Source of the DNA: Cutibacterium porci | Lineage (GTDB): Bacteria; Actinomycetota; Actinomycetes; Propionibacteriales; Propionibacteriaceae | Assembly (NCBI RefSeq): GCF_009696315.1 | Contig: NZ_VUMG01000002.1 | Location: forward strand, 186,001-250,000 | Reading direction: 5' to 3' | DNA length: 64,000 bases | Shown here: positions 57,382 through 64,000 of the stretch, in pieces | Numbering within the stretch: position 1 is the stretch's first letter | How the letters are laid out: every line of letters begins with the position of its first letter | Position numbers and translations under genes: made by a program | Notes under the pieces: model-generated | Told to the model about the DNA's origin: nothing | What the model saw: only the letters and a program-made list of their open reading frames with translations | Databases searched by the model: none

Positions 57382-58053
57382 TCAACGTAACGAAACGGGC
57401 ACCAGATCAATGACAACGTCAATAACCTGGTCCAAATTCAGGTGGGTGGAGTCAACCAGGGTGACCCCCTCAGCCGGCTGCTCAAAGGTTGACACCGTCG
57501 AGTCGTCCCGGTCGCGTCTGACGATCGAATCAATGACCTGCGCCATATCAATGGTTTCCCCCAGCTCGGCTCGACGCCGTGCGATACGGACGGCTGGGTC
57601 AGCTACCAGAAGCACTTTTACCTGCGCGTCAGGGCACACCACAGTTGTGATGTCTCGCCCCTCCATGACGATCCGGCCACTGTCTGCCGCCACGTGGCGC
57701 ATACGGGCGGTCAGAGCATCACGAACAGGTTGAATCGTCGCTACCGCAGACACTTTGGCGCTGGTCTGCGGGTCTCGGATTTCTTGAGTGACATCCTCTC
57801 CATCAATGATGACGCTATCGCGGGTGGTCGAGGTATCAATCTCTAAGCGACATTGTCTAGCCACCTCAATAACATCATTGGGATTGACAGTCGGATCAAT
57901 ACCCAGGTGAGCGACGCGACAAGCCACCGCACGGTACATCGACCCAGTGTCGAGGTGAGCTAGCCCAAGGCGGTGAGCGACCCCACGAGAGGTCGATGAC
58001 TTTCCGGACCCACTAGGCCCGTCGATGGCGATGACGAGAGGTGAAGGTGACAC
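57382..58053 (-). CDS. cmk: Cytidylate kinase
   Basis: Cmk phosphorylates CMP and dCMP. The 223-residue protein has the P-loop IAIDGPSGSGKSSTSRGVA at the N-terminus, LDTGSMYRAVACRV for nucleotide binding and EGRDITTVVCPDAQVK with the LID region after it. It lies between tyrA and der on the minus strand. Confidence 0.96.
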   Translation of the reverse strand: MSPSPLVIAIDGPSGSGKSSTSRGVAHRLGLAHLDTGSMYRAVACRVAHLGIDPTVNPNDVIEVARQCRLEIDTSTTRDSVIIDGEDVTQEIRDPQTSAKVSAVATIQPVRDALTARMRHVAADSGRIVMEGRDITTVVCPDAQVKVLLVADPAVRIARRRAELGETIDMAQVIDSIVRRDRDDSTVSTFEQPAEGVTLVDSTHLNLDQVIDVVIDLVPVSLR

Positions 58054-58116
58054 GTTCTGCCTGCCTAACGATGGCGATCTGACGGGGAGAGACTATCGGT
58101 AACCACTGACATCGGT

Positions 58117-59211
58117 TCAGGATCGTACCGACCAGCCGTGATCGCGCATTGACACCGCTAACCTGTCCGCTCGGTCTGTGGCAACGTCAATCGACAAGAA
58201 ACCAACTTCACGGGCTGGATCATGTTCCACCGACAAGTCCTCGACGTTCACCCCGGCTGCCTCGACGTCGGCAAATAGTCGCGCTAAGGCTCCTGGGGCA
58301 TCCGGAATCTCGACGACAACGGCGGTCGTCTCGACCATCTGATGTCCGTGCTTGCCTGCTAGCTTGCGAGCCCCGGCTTGCCCAACACTGAGGAACTCCT
58401 CTAAGCGCTGTGAATCGTCAAGTCGGGACAGCAAGTCGTCGAGGTCATCACGAATTGCTTCTAACTGGCTGCGCACCTCAGTGCGGTTGGAAGTGAGGAT
58501 TTGACGCCACATCGCTGTTTGGGAACGAGCGATACGCGTAACGTCGCGGATACCTGATCCCGCAAGACTCAGGTGTTCGGCACGAGCATGGCGCAAATTT
58601 GCCGCTGTAAGAATGCTCATGAGGTGGGGAAGGTGAGACACCTCTGCGACAGCCCGGTCATGCTCGTCGGCATCCATACTCACCACCCGTGCACCGCACG
58701 TTCGTGCCAACGCGACAACTTGAGCAACGTCATCGTGACGGTTATCGGTCCGCGGGGCAACAACCCAGGTGCGGTCAACGAAGAGCTCCTCAGAAGCCGT
58801 CAACGGGCCGCTATATTGTGTCCCGGCCATCGGGTGGGAGCCTACGTAGCGGGAGATGTCAACTCCGTTGCCGGCCGTGGTCAACTCCGATAGCACTGCC
58901 CCTTTTACCGACGCAGTGTCAGTAATGACGGCGTGCGGATGTCGCATTAATCGTTCAACAATCGTCGGAGCGACGACAGCCGGTGGTGTCGAGACGACCA
59001 CCATCCGGTATGCCTCGTCGGGAAGATCATCAAGCGTGCCAGCTCCCCGGCCGGCAGCGACGAGGGCATTGCCGCGATCAATATCCCATAGGTGGACGTC
59101 GATTCCCGCTGCCATTAAGGCTTTGCCAATAGATGCTCCAATAAGCCCGGCACCAACGATGAGGACTGGGGCATTTAACGACACTTTGACCGACTCAGGA
59201 TCTGTCACCAT
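58117..59211 (-). CDS. tyrA: Prephenate dehydrogenase with C-terminal ACT domain
   Basis: TyrA oxidatively decarboxylates prephenate for tyrosine synthesis. The 364-residue product has the NAD motif VLIVGAGLIGASIGKALMAA, DTASVKGAVLSEL, VGSHPMAGTQYSG, AEVSHLPHLMS and a C-terminal ACT domain (TAVVVEIPDAPGALARLFAD) suggesting tyrosine feedback. ATG 59211 has GGGGG upstream and overlaps prcA by 17 bases, so tyrA is translated with the proteasome-like genes; a longer frame to 59292 is not supported. Confidence 0.93.
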   Translation of the reverse strand: MVTDPESVKVSLNAPVLIVGAGLIGASIGKALMAAGIDVHLWDIDRGNALVAAGRGAGTLDDLPDEAYRMVVVSTPPAVVAPTIVERLMRHPHAVITDTASVKGAVLSELTTAGNGVDISRYVGSHPMAGTQYSGPLTASEELFVDRTWVVAPRTDNRHDDVAQVVALARTCGARVVSMDADEHDRAVAEVSHLPHLMSILTAANLRHARAEHLSLAGSGIRDVTRIARSQTAMWRQILTSNRTEVRSQLEAIRDDLDDLLSRLDDSQRLEEFLSVGQAGARKLAGKHGHQMVETTAVVVEIPDAPGALARLFADVEAAGVNVEDLSVEHDPAREVGFLSIDVATDRADRLAVSMRDHGWSVRS

Positions 59212-59872
59212 CAGCCCCCAAGACGGTAGCAGCGTCCAGCCGTCGGAAGTGACGCCGCGTCGAGACGTGACGATCGAGCAATCCCACTTCAAGGTTCCCT
59301 AGTTCGACGTCGAGGACGGTACTAGCCGCCCGTATGACGTCGGAAACCGTGGCGCTGGGAGGCAATTCGAGGAGGCTCTCATTGACCATACCCATGACAA
59401 CAGGACCCGTGCTCGCACGCACGGCACCGTCAAAGTCGATAGTGTAAAAGCGGTCCTCTGAGGGCACTAAGCCAAGTTCAGCAACCGTGAGCTGGATTTG
59501 ATAAGGCTTAACGTCTGGGCGAGCAAACACTTTGCCAATAATTCGCGCGTACATGCTGGCGAGGCTGCGACCAGTGACATCGAGGCGGTCATAAGCGTAG
59601 GCGCGTAAGTCGGCAAAACGGATACCTGCTACCCGAAGTTCTTCTGCTTCGTGGAATAGCCCGACAGCTGCAAGGGCCAAACGGTCGTGGATTTCGTAGA
59701 CCGATCGCATTCCTTTGGGAAGGTCGGCGCCACACTGACGTGCTACCAACGCAATTCCCTCGACGCATCGTGCGACGATGACGCCGTCGCCTCCGTCGCG
59801 AATGAAATCCGAGACGAACTTAGAGCGATCAGCCACCCAGTCGCTCGGCGGAATGTATGCCGGAAGCATCAC
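59195..59872 (-). CDS. prcA: Divergent 20S proteasome alpha subunit (PrcA-like)
   Basis: The 225-residue protein aligns with actinobacterial PrcA: N-terminal PAYIPPSDWVADRSKF replaces PYFISPEQAMRERSE, then the highly conserved GIRFADLRAYAYDRLDVTGR, followed by KPYQIQLTVAEL and YTIDFDGAV. Alpha subunits form the outer rings that gate the chamber. The segment that carries the activator-docking lysine in M. tuberculosis (LQKISELYDR, from memory) reads MRSVYEIHDR here, so docking of the usual ATPase may be altered. ATG 59872 overlaps the prcB stop (ATGA), the usual order prcB-prcA. Confidence 0.88.
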   Translation of the reverse strand: MMLPAYIPPSDWVADRSKFVSDFIRDGGDGVIVARCVEGIALVARQCGADLPKGMRSVYEIHDRLALAAVGLFHEAEELRVAGIRFADLRAYAYDRLDVTGRSLASMYARIIGKVFARPDVKPYQIQLTVAELGLVPSEDRFYTIDFDGAVRASTGPVVMGMVNESLLELPPSATVSDVIRAASTVLDVELGNLEVGLLDRHVSTRRHFRRLDAATVLGADGDRS

Positions 59873-60702
59873 GACGAGGCCTCCCCGCTATCAGACGCAG
59901 TGGTCATCTCATCGACGACTCGTTTAGTGAGTAACGCCACTTCCTCAGTAGGCATCCGGGTCACGCCGTCGCAGCTTGCGCACGCGACAGTGGGGTATAA
60001 GCCGCGCGATAGATCCGGCGCCGATGCAGCCGAGGTGGCGTCGTCACTAATTGCCGTCGCCAGGGCACGAATGGCCAGGGCTACCGATTCGTCGCGGTCC
60101 ATCCCCGCGCGGAAGTTCTCATTGAGCACTCCGCTGGCAAAGAGAGCTCCGGATCCCACACAGGCATGAGAGTGTTCCTCAGTTCGTCCACCGGTGCCGT
60201 CGTAGGAGAAGATCCGGCCGCGATGGGCTTGATCATCCCAGCCCGCCAGCAGCGGAGTGACGGCGAGCCCTTGGGCCATCATCGTGCCATTAGAACGGAC
60301 CAAACTGGACAGCCTGACTGCCCGGCCGTCCATGCTGATCCGTTGCGCTTGTATTTTCTCAAGATGGTCGACCTCGGCTTGGAACAGGCGAAGCATTTCC
60401 CCCGCAAGACCAGCAGCACCGGCGATTCCAATGACACACCGGTCATCGGTGCCGAGGATACGGTCGATATCAGTTTGACCGAGGCGCCTGGCCAAGGCAG
60501 AACCCAGATCAGCAGCGACAGCAACTCCCCCGCTATAACGAATCGCGACGACAGTTCTGCCGTGCCTGGCAAGCTCAGGGACACTGTTGTCGACGGTTGT
60601 GGGCGGCAACAGTTCTGGGGCAACTCGCCGTAGAAAAACGGCAAAGGAATCAGTGCTCGTGCTCGACATGAGTTCATCGAGATCGGACAACGACAACGAC
60701 AT
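59869..60702 (-). CDS. prcB: Divergent 20S proteasome beta subunit (PrcB-like) lacking the catalytic Thr1
   Basis: The 277-residue protein matches actinobacterial PrcB: prosegment motif FLRRVAPELLPP, then His47-Gly48 where autocleavage normally frees Thr1, and the body VVAIRYSGGVAVAADL, VGSGALFASG and SAPDLSRGLYPT. The residue after Gly48 is Arg49 (AGA, complement of 60556-60558) instead of threonine; Thr50 follows. The catalytic Asp17 position is Asp65, but the Lys33 position is Arg81. Neither self-processing nor proteolysis is expected in the usual way. ATG 60702 follows GAGGAGGG. No pup, dop, mpa or pafA lies in the window. Confidence 0.88.
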   Translation of the reverse strand: MSLSLSDLDELMSSTSTDSFAVFLRRVAPELLPPTTVDNSVPELARHGRTVVAIRYSGGVAVAADLGSALARRLGQTDIDRILGTDDRCVIGIAGAAGLAGEMLRLFQAEVDHLEKIQAQRISMDGRAVRLSSLVRSNGTMMAQGLAVTPLLAGWDDQAHRGRIFSYDGTGGRTEEHSHACVGSGALFASGVLNENFRAGMDRDESVALAIRALATAISDDATSAASAPDLSRGLYPTVACASCDGVTRMPTEEVALLTKRVVDEMTTASDSGEASS

Positions 60703-60773
60703 GGCCCTCCTCGCCACGACGACACCCGGGATTTCCAGCCTAGCCGACGGATTTGGGCTCAACCCTCCCAAGT

Positions 60774-60805
60774 GGATACCATCGGTATCCGATACCAGTG
60801 GTACC
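60774..60805. promoter_or_regulatory. Clustered palindromes between prcB and the TetR gene (probable TetR operator)
   Basis: GGATACC-ATC-GGTATCC (60774-60790) is a perfect 17-bp inverted repeat; its right half also forms GGTATC-C-GATACC (60784-60796), and GGTACC follows at 60800-60805. It lies between divergent prcB and tetR starts, where it can control both. Confidence 0.6.
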
Positions 60806-60848
60806 GCCGCTGGCGAGCTCAGCATTCCCCAAAGGACGACAACTTGTG

Positions 60849-61469
60849 ATGCCTGCCGCAGTCGAACGACCTCATCGCGATGAGGTGAGAAACCGAATTC
60901 TTACTGCAGCCGCCCAGAACTTTGAACAGGACGGCTATGCCGGTGCCAGCCTGCGTCGCATTGCCTCAGACGCAGGTTTCACGAAAGGAGCGGTGTACTC
61001 CAACTTCGGATCCAAGCCGGATCTATTCAGGCAGGTTTGCGCGGCGCGACTTGCCAGCGGCGAGCAGGATGTCGTTGACGCCCTCTCCCCTGTCTTCTCC
61101 AGCGGTGGGCGTCCCGACGACATCGTGCACAGTATCAGCGAGAAGCTCACCGAGATTCTTTTAGACGATGCCCCGTGGCAGGTGATTCTCGCCGAGTTTC
61201 GCGCCCTAGCCCGTCGCGACACAGAGATTGCCGAGGCCTATTCCAAACTCCAGGCACAGCGGATCGCCCAACTTGCTGAATTGACGAGCCAGTACGGTGT
61301 ACTTGACCGTGTTGAGTCCACTGAGCCTGCTGACCCACGCAGTCTCGCGGTGGTTGTCCTCAGCTTGGTTAATGTGCTTGCTTTGGAGTTTTCCGTAGCG
61401 GGTTCAGTTATTGACCGGCGGGTCATTACCGATGTCATCGAACGTGCGATCAGGGGGTTCCTCCAGTGA
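60849..61469 (+). CDS. TetR/AcrR-family transcriptional regulator
   Basis: The 206-residue repressor has the TetR DNA-binding domain (about 14-60: RNRILTAAAQNFEQDGYAGA, SLRRIASDAGFTKGAVYSNF) and a helical ligand domain. ATG 60849 follows AAAGGA; GTG 60846 directly before it is possible. Its stop overlaps the next gene (GTGATG), so it is co-transcribed with the ABC ATPase and YhgE/Pip genes. The palindromes at 60774-60805 are the likely operator. Confidence 0.9.
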   Translation: MPAAVERPHRDEVRNRILTAAAQNFEQDGYAGASLRRIASDAGFTKGAVYSNFGSKPDLFRQVCAARLASGEQDVVDALSPVFSSGGRPDDIVHSISEKLTEILLDDAPWQVILAEFRALARRDTEIAEAYSKLQAQRIAQLAELTSQYGVLDRVESTEPADPRSLAVVVLSLVNVLALEFSVAGSVIDRRVITDVIERAIRGFLQ

Positions 61470-62374
61470 TGCGATTCTCGAAACGTCCTCCGGTCGACAC
61501 TAAGGCTGTCGAGGATGCGTCGGGAGTGGTGCTCCACGCCCGCGACCTCAATGCCCAAGGGCGTCAGGGAATGATCTTTGGCCCCCTTGATATGGATCTG
61601 GCACCACGCCAACTGGCCGTCATCCATGGCCCTGCTGGTGCCGGAAAGTCAGCCCTCCTCTTGGCGCTGTGCGGACGATTCCGTCGAACGAGAGGAACTC
61701 TTGTTATCGACGGCATCGATGCCATGGCAGAGCCCTACCGCGCAATCCAGCGGACCTCTGTGGCTCGCATCGCAGACTACGTCGTACCTGAGGATCGTCT
61801 GACCCTCAATGAGTCGCTCGCCGAGCGATGCCACCTCGATGCCGTTAACCTCAAGAAAGCCGAAGACAGGGTTCGCCAGATCGAAGAAATCGTTGGATTC
61901 GGCATCGATCGCTCGTGCGAATTCGAGCAGCTTGAAGCTATTGAGCGGGCCGTCGCATCGGTAGCGCTAGCTATGCTCAGAGAGACAAAGGTAGTCGTCA
62001 TTGACGATGCCGACGTCATGGTGCCGCATAACCAGCAGAAATTGCTCTTCGAAATGTTTTCTAAACTCACCGAACTCGACGATTCGACGATTATCGCCGC
62101 CACCGTCGACGATGACATGGCCCCGCCGGGGTCTTTGGATGTGGAATTGCCGGCACACAACCGGGTCCATGCCGTCAAGTACCTTCACACGAATGAGGAT
62201 GCCGACGATCAACCCCGAGATCCCGGAGCCCCCGAAGTGACTCAAATACCATTCGATAGCGATAATACAGCTCCGTTCGAGATTCCACACAAAGCCCATG
62301 ACGCTACAGATGACCACGTCGACAACAACTCCCAAGCAGAAAATAGCCGTCCCGATAACTCCCCGCGGAGATAA
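61469..62374 (+). CDS. Degenerate ABC-type ATPase with acidic tail, paired with a YhgE/Pip protein
   Basis: The 301-residue protein has Walker A GPAGAGKS (54-61), but the ABC signature LSGGQ is replaced by EFEQLE (151-156) and Walker B is VVVIDDAD, with Asp where the catalytic Glu normally sits. ATP binding looks intact and hydrolysis doubtful or slow. A 65-residue C-terminal tail is rich in Asp, Asn, Pro and His. ATG 61469 overlaps the tetR stop; GTG 61466 is an alternative. It is encoded between tetR and a YhgE/Pip membrane protein, so they probably act together. Confidence 0.8.
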   Translation: MRFSKRPPVDTKAVEDASGVVLHARDLNAQGRQGMIFGPLDMDLAPRQLAVIHGPAGAGKSALLLALCGRFRRTRGTLVIDGIDAMAEPYRAIQRTSVARIADYVVPEDRLTLNESLAERCHLDAVNLKKAEDRVRQIEEIVGFGIDRSCEFEQLEAIERAVASVALAMLRETKVVVIDDADVMVPHNQQKLLFEMFSKLTELDDSTIIAATVDDDMAPPGSLDVELPAHNRVHAVKYLHTNEDADDQPRDPGAPEVTQIPFDSDNTAPFEIPHKAHDATDDHVDNNSQAENSRPDNSPRR

Positions 62375-62377
62375 CGC

Positions 62378-64000
62378 ATGCTGACTCGATTTATCAGACT
62401 CGTACAGTTCGAGTTCCGACGTTTCAAAGGACGCTCCAAGCTCGGCTTGATCTTCATTCTCATCATCCCGTTGCTCTACGGCGGTATTTACCTTCACGCG
62501 AACTGGGATCTGTATTCCAACACCAACAAGATTAAAATCGCTGTCGTTAACCACGACAAACCGGCGACATTCGACGGGCAGACAGTGAGCGCTGGCGGAG
62601 AATTCGAGGATAGCCTTAAAAGGAATCCCCGGTTCGACTGGCAGTTCTTGGGCACTGACGACGACAAGGCGTACCAAGGTCTCCGCGATGCCGAGTACTT
62701 TATGGTTATTGAGGTACCGGATGACTTTTCCACAAACATCATGTCTGCAGGTGACTTCCGCCCTGCACGTGCCACCCTTAAGCTTCACCGTGATGATGCG
62801 AACGGGTTCATTATTGGCTTGCTCACGTCTCAGGTGCAGACTGCCCTGGAACAAGCCTTAGACCAGAGCGTCTCTGAAACATATTTCAATGCGCTCTTCG
62901 TTAACCTAGGCACTATCAAAGAATCGCTTACGAAAGCGTCAGATGGATCTGGACAGATCGATGGCGGATTAAAGACCCTTAACGCTGGCATCACTCAGAT
63001 GAATGACAAGGTGCTGGGGGCGACAAAAGCTGTGGGTGATTCCACTGCAACTGTCAACAAGGTTAATTCCGCACTCGCCAACGCGGACTCGGCTGCCGCA
63101 AAGACATCGAGCGCGGTCACTCAGACACGCGTTGGTGCGCAGGCAATCACTGGCGCGGCGCAGAATGTTATGACTGACTCCCAAGCTGTTAATTCGGCAA
63201 TGATCCCGCTCATTAATAATGTGACGAAAAACCTTCCCGCCTTACAGGATCAGGCTAAGAACCTTGTGTCAGCTACTGCTACGTTGCAGAATCCGAATGG
63301 CAATTCTGTTGTTACGATTCAGCACAACGTAACTGGGGCTGCCAATAAGGCTTCTGCTCTCACCGTGAAGCATCCAGAGCTTGCCGATGATCCAGATTAC
63401 ATCTCTATGGTAAAACAGATCAATGGCGCTGCGAGTTCTACCACGACTGTGTCATCCAATATCGCAGCAGTGGCGAATGTGTCGGCCGGGCTCAACCTCA
63501 GCCTCAATCAGCAGAATGCAGACACCTTGGCAGATAATGCCACGGCGGCATTGAACCGACTCAACAAAGACGCCCAGCAAGTCAATAACGGTCTAGAGAC
63601 GATTAATGGCGCCATGGACACCGCTGATTCGGCTGCTAAAGATCTCAACAAGTCTGTCAACGACGCCACTAATGCCGGTCGAGACTTCACTGCGAAGGCT
63701 CCCGAAATCGCGTCTGGTGTGATGCAACTCAGCAACGGTCTGGGACAACTCAAAGCCGGTTCAGACACGCTGTCCAAGGGAGCAACTCAGCTTCATCAAG
63801 GTCTCGATTCGGGTGCCAAGCAGATCCCCGGCTTGTCCGACGACAAGCGCACAAATCTCGCTAATGTCATGAGTTCTCCAGTTGACATCGAGCAGACCGT
63901 CCTCCATTCCGCGAAGTATTACGGTCGCGGCTTGGCACCGATGTTCTTTTCTATCGCCATGTGGATCGCTTGTATCTCGACCTTCCTCGTGGTTCGTACT
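62378..64000 (+). CDS. YhgE/Pip-family membrane protein, N-terminal part (runs off the window)
   Basis: The frame is open from ATG 62378 to the edge, at least 541 residues. It has a short basic N-terminus, a first helix (LGLIFILIIPLLYGGIYL, about 23-40), then a large extracytoplasmic domain: the conserved KIKIAVVNHDKPATFDGQ start, PDDFSTNIMSA, and a long stretch of repeat-like Asn/Ala/Thr/Ser coiled segments (SDGSGQIDGGLKTLNAGI, LAGSDTL-type sequence). A second helix begins near the edge (MFFSIAMWIACISTFLVV). This is the YhgE/Pip layout, found in phage-infection proteins and type VII-linked EsaA relatives and often read as an ABC-2-like exporter. Confidence 0.85.
   Translation, partial: MLTRFIRLVQFEFRRFKGRSKLGLIFILIIPLLYGGIYLHANWDLYSNTNKIKIAVVNHDKPATFDGQTVSAGGEFEDSLKRNPRFDWQFLGTDDDKAYQGLRDAEYFMVIEVPDDFSTNIMSAGDFRPARATLKLHRDDANGFIIGLLTSQVQTALEQALDQSVSETYFNALFVNLGTIKESLTKASDGSGQIDGGLKTLNAGITQMNDKVLGATKAVGDSTATVNKVNSALANADSAAAKTSSAVTQTRVGAQAITGAAQNVMTDSQAVNSAMIPLINNVTKNLPALQDQAKNLVSATATLQNPNGNSVVTIQHNVTGAANKASALTVKHPELADDPDYISMVKQINGAASSTTTVSSNIAAVANVSAGLNLSLNQQNADTLADNATAALNRLNKDAQQVNNGLETINGAMDTADSAAKDLNKSVNDATNAGRDFTAKAPEIASGVMQLSNGLGQLKAGSDTLSKGATQLHQGLDSGAKQIPGLSDDKRTNLANVMSSPVDIEQTVLHSAKYYGRGLAPMFFSIAMWIACISTFLVVRT

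Overview
This is a 64 kb stretch of actinobacterial chromosome, most likely from Cutibacterium (formerly Propionibacterium), probably near C. acnes. The reasons are the moderately high GC, many GTG and TTG starts, and the gene set: WhiB, a SigH/RsrA-type pair, RbpA, bL37, the fused 2-oxoglutarate enzyme Kgd, an XRE-MurA fusion, and a PduO-type cobalamin adenosyltransferase that fits a B12-dependent propionic fermenter. The genus is inferred from gene content and order; no search was run. I saw no insertion sequence, prophage, CRISPR array, rRNA operon or replication origin.

Layout. 1-7.7 kb: the end of an S10 peptidase, rsgA-aroA-doxX on the minus strand, sigH-rshA, bL37, the kinase gene pdtaS and whiB1. 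7.8-8.7 kb: an AT-richer thioredoxin-like DUF929 gene broken by an early TGA. 8.9-14.6 kb: a DUF6104 gene, kgd, a GT87 glycosyltransferase and tRNA-Arg(CCG). 14.7-34.7 kb: a long plus-strand housekeeping run, lysA-hom-thrC-thrB-rho-rpmE-prfA-prmC-sua5-wecA, then two small membrane proteins, atpBEFHAGDC and a DUF2550 gene. 34.7-40.1 kb: the cobalamin adenosyltransferase gene, a marR-MFS pair, a membrane protein, arfB behind a large hairpin, and a CDF metal exporter. 40.2-45.4 kb: lpd, XRE-murA, pdxY, glpQ and rbpA. 45.5-50.2 kb: an overlapping minus-strand operon metX-metW-lrp-lnt-ppm1. 50.3-55.5 kb: an acetyl-CoA hydrolase/transferase, a HAD phosphatase and a three-gene importer with a Tat-signal binding protein. 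55.8-60.7 kb: tRNA-Pro(GGG), der, cmk, tyrA and a divergent 20S proteasome pair, prcA and prcB. 60.8-64 kb: a TetR regulator, a degenerate ABC ATPase and the start of a YhgE/Pip membrane protein.

How the genes work together. The aspartate-family genes (lysA, hom, thrC, thrB, metX, metW) supply lysine, threonine and methionine. prfA, prmC, rpmE, rsgA, der, bL37 and arfB serve the ribosome. sigH-rshA answers thiol oxidation and rbpA supports RNA polymerase. wecA, XRE-murA, ppm1 and lnt serve the envelope. The ATP synthase operon is complete.

The most unusual signal is the proteasome pair. The beta subunit keeps its prosegment and fold, but the residue after the conserved His-Gly cleavage site, normally the catalytic Thr1, is Arg, and Lys33 is also Arg. 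The pair sits with tyrA rather than with pup, dop or pafA, and faces a TetR gene across clustered palindromes. Other leads are a CRP/GlxR-type site upstream of kgd, a SigH-type promoter placed to make an extended leaderless SigH, the arfB hairpin, and a palindrome over the importer promoter.
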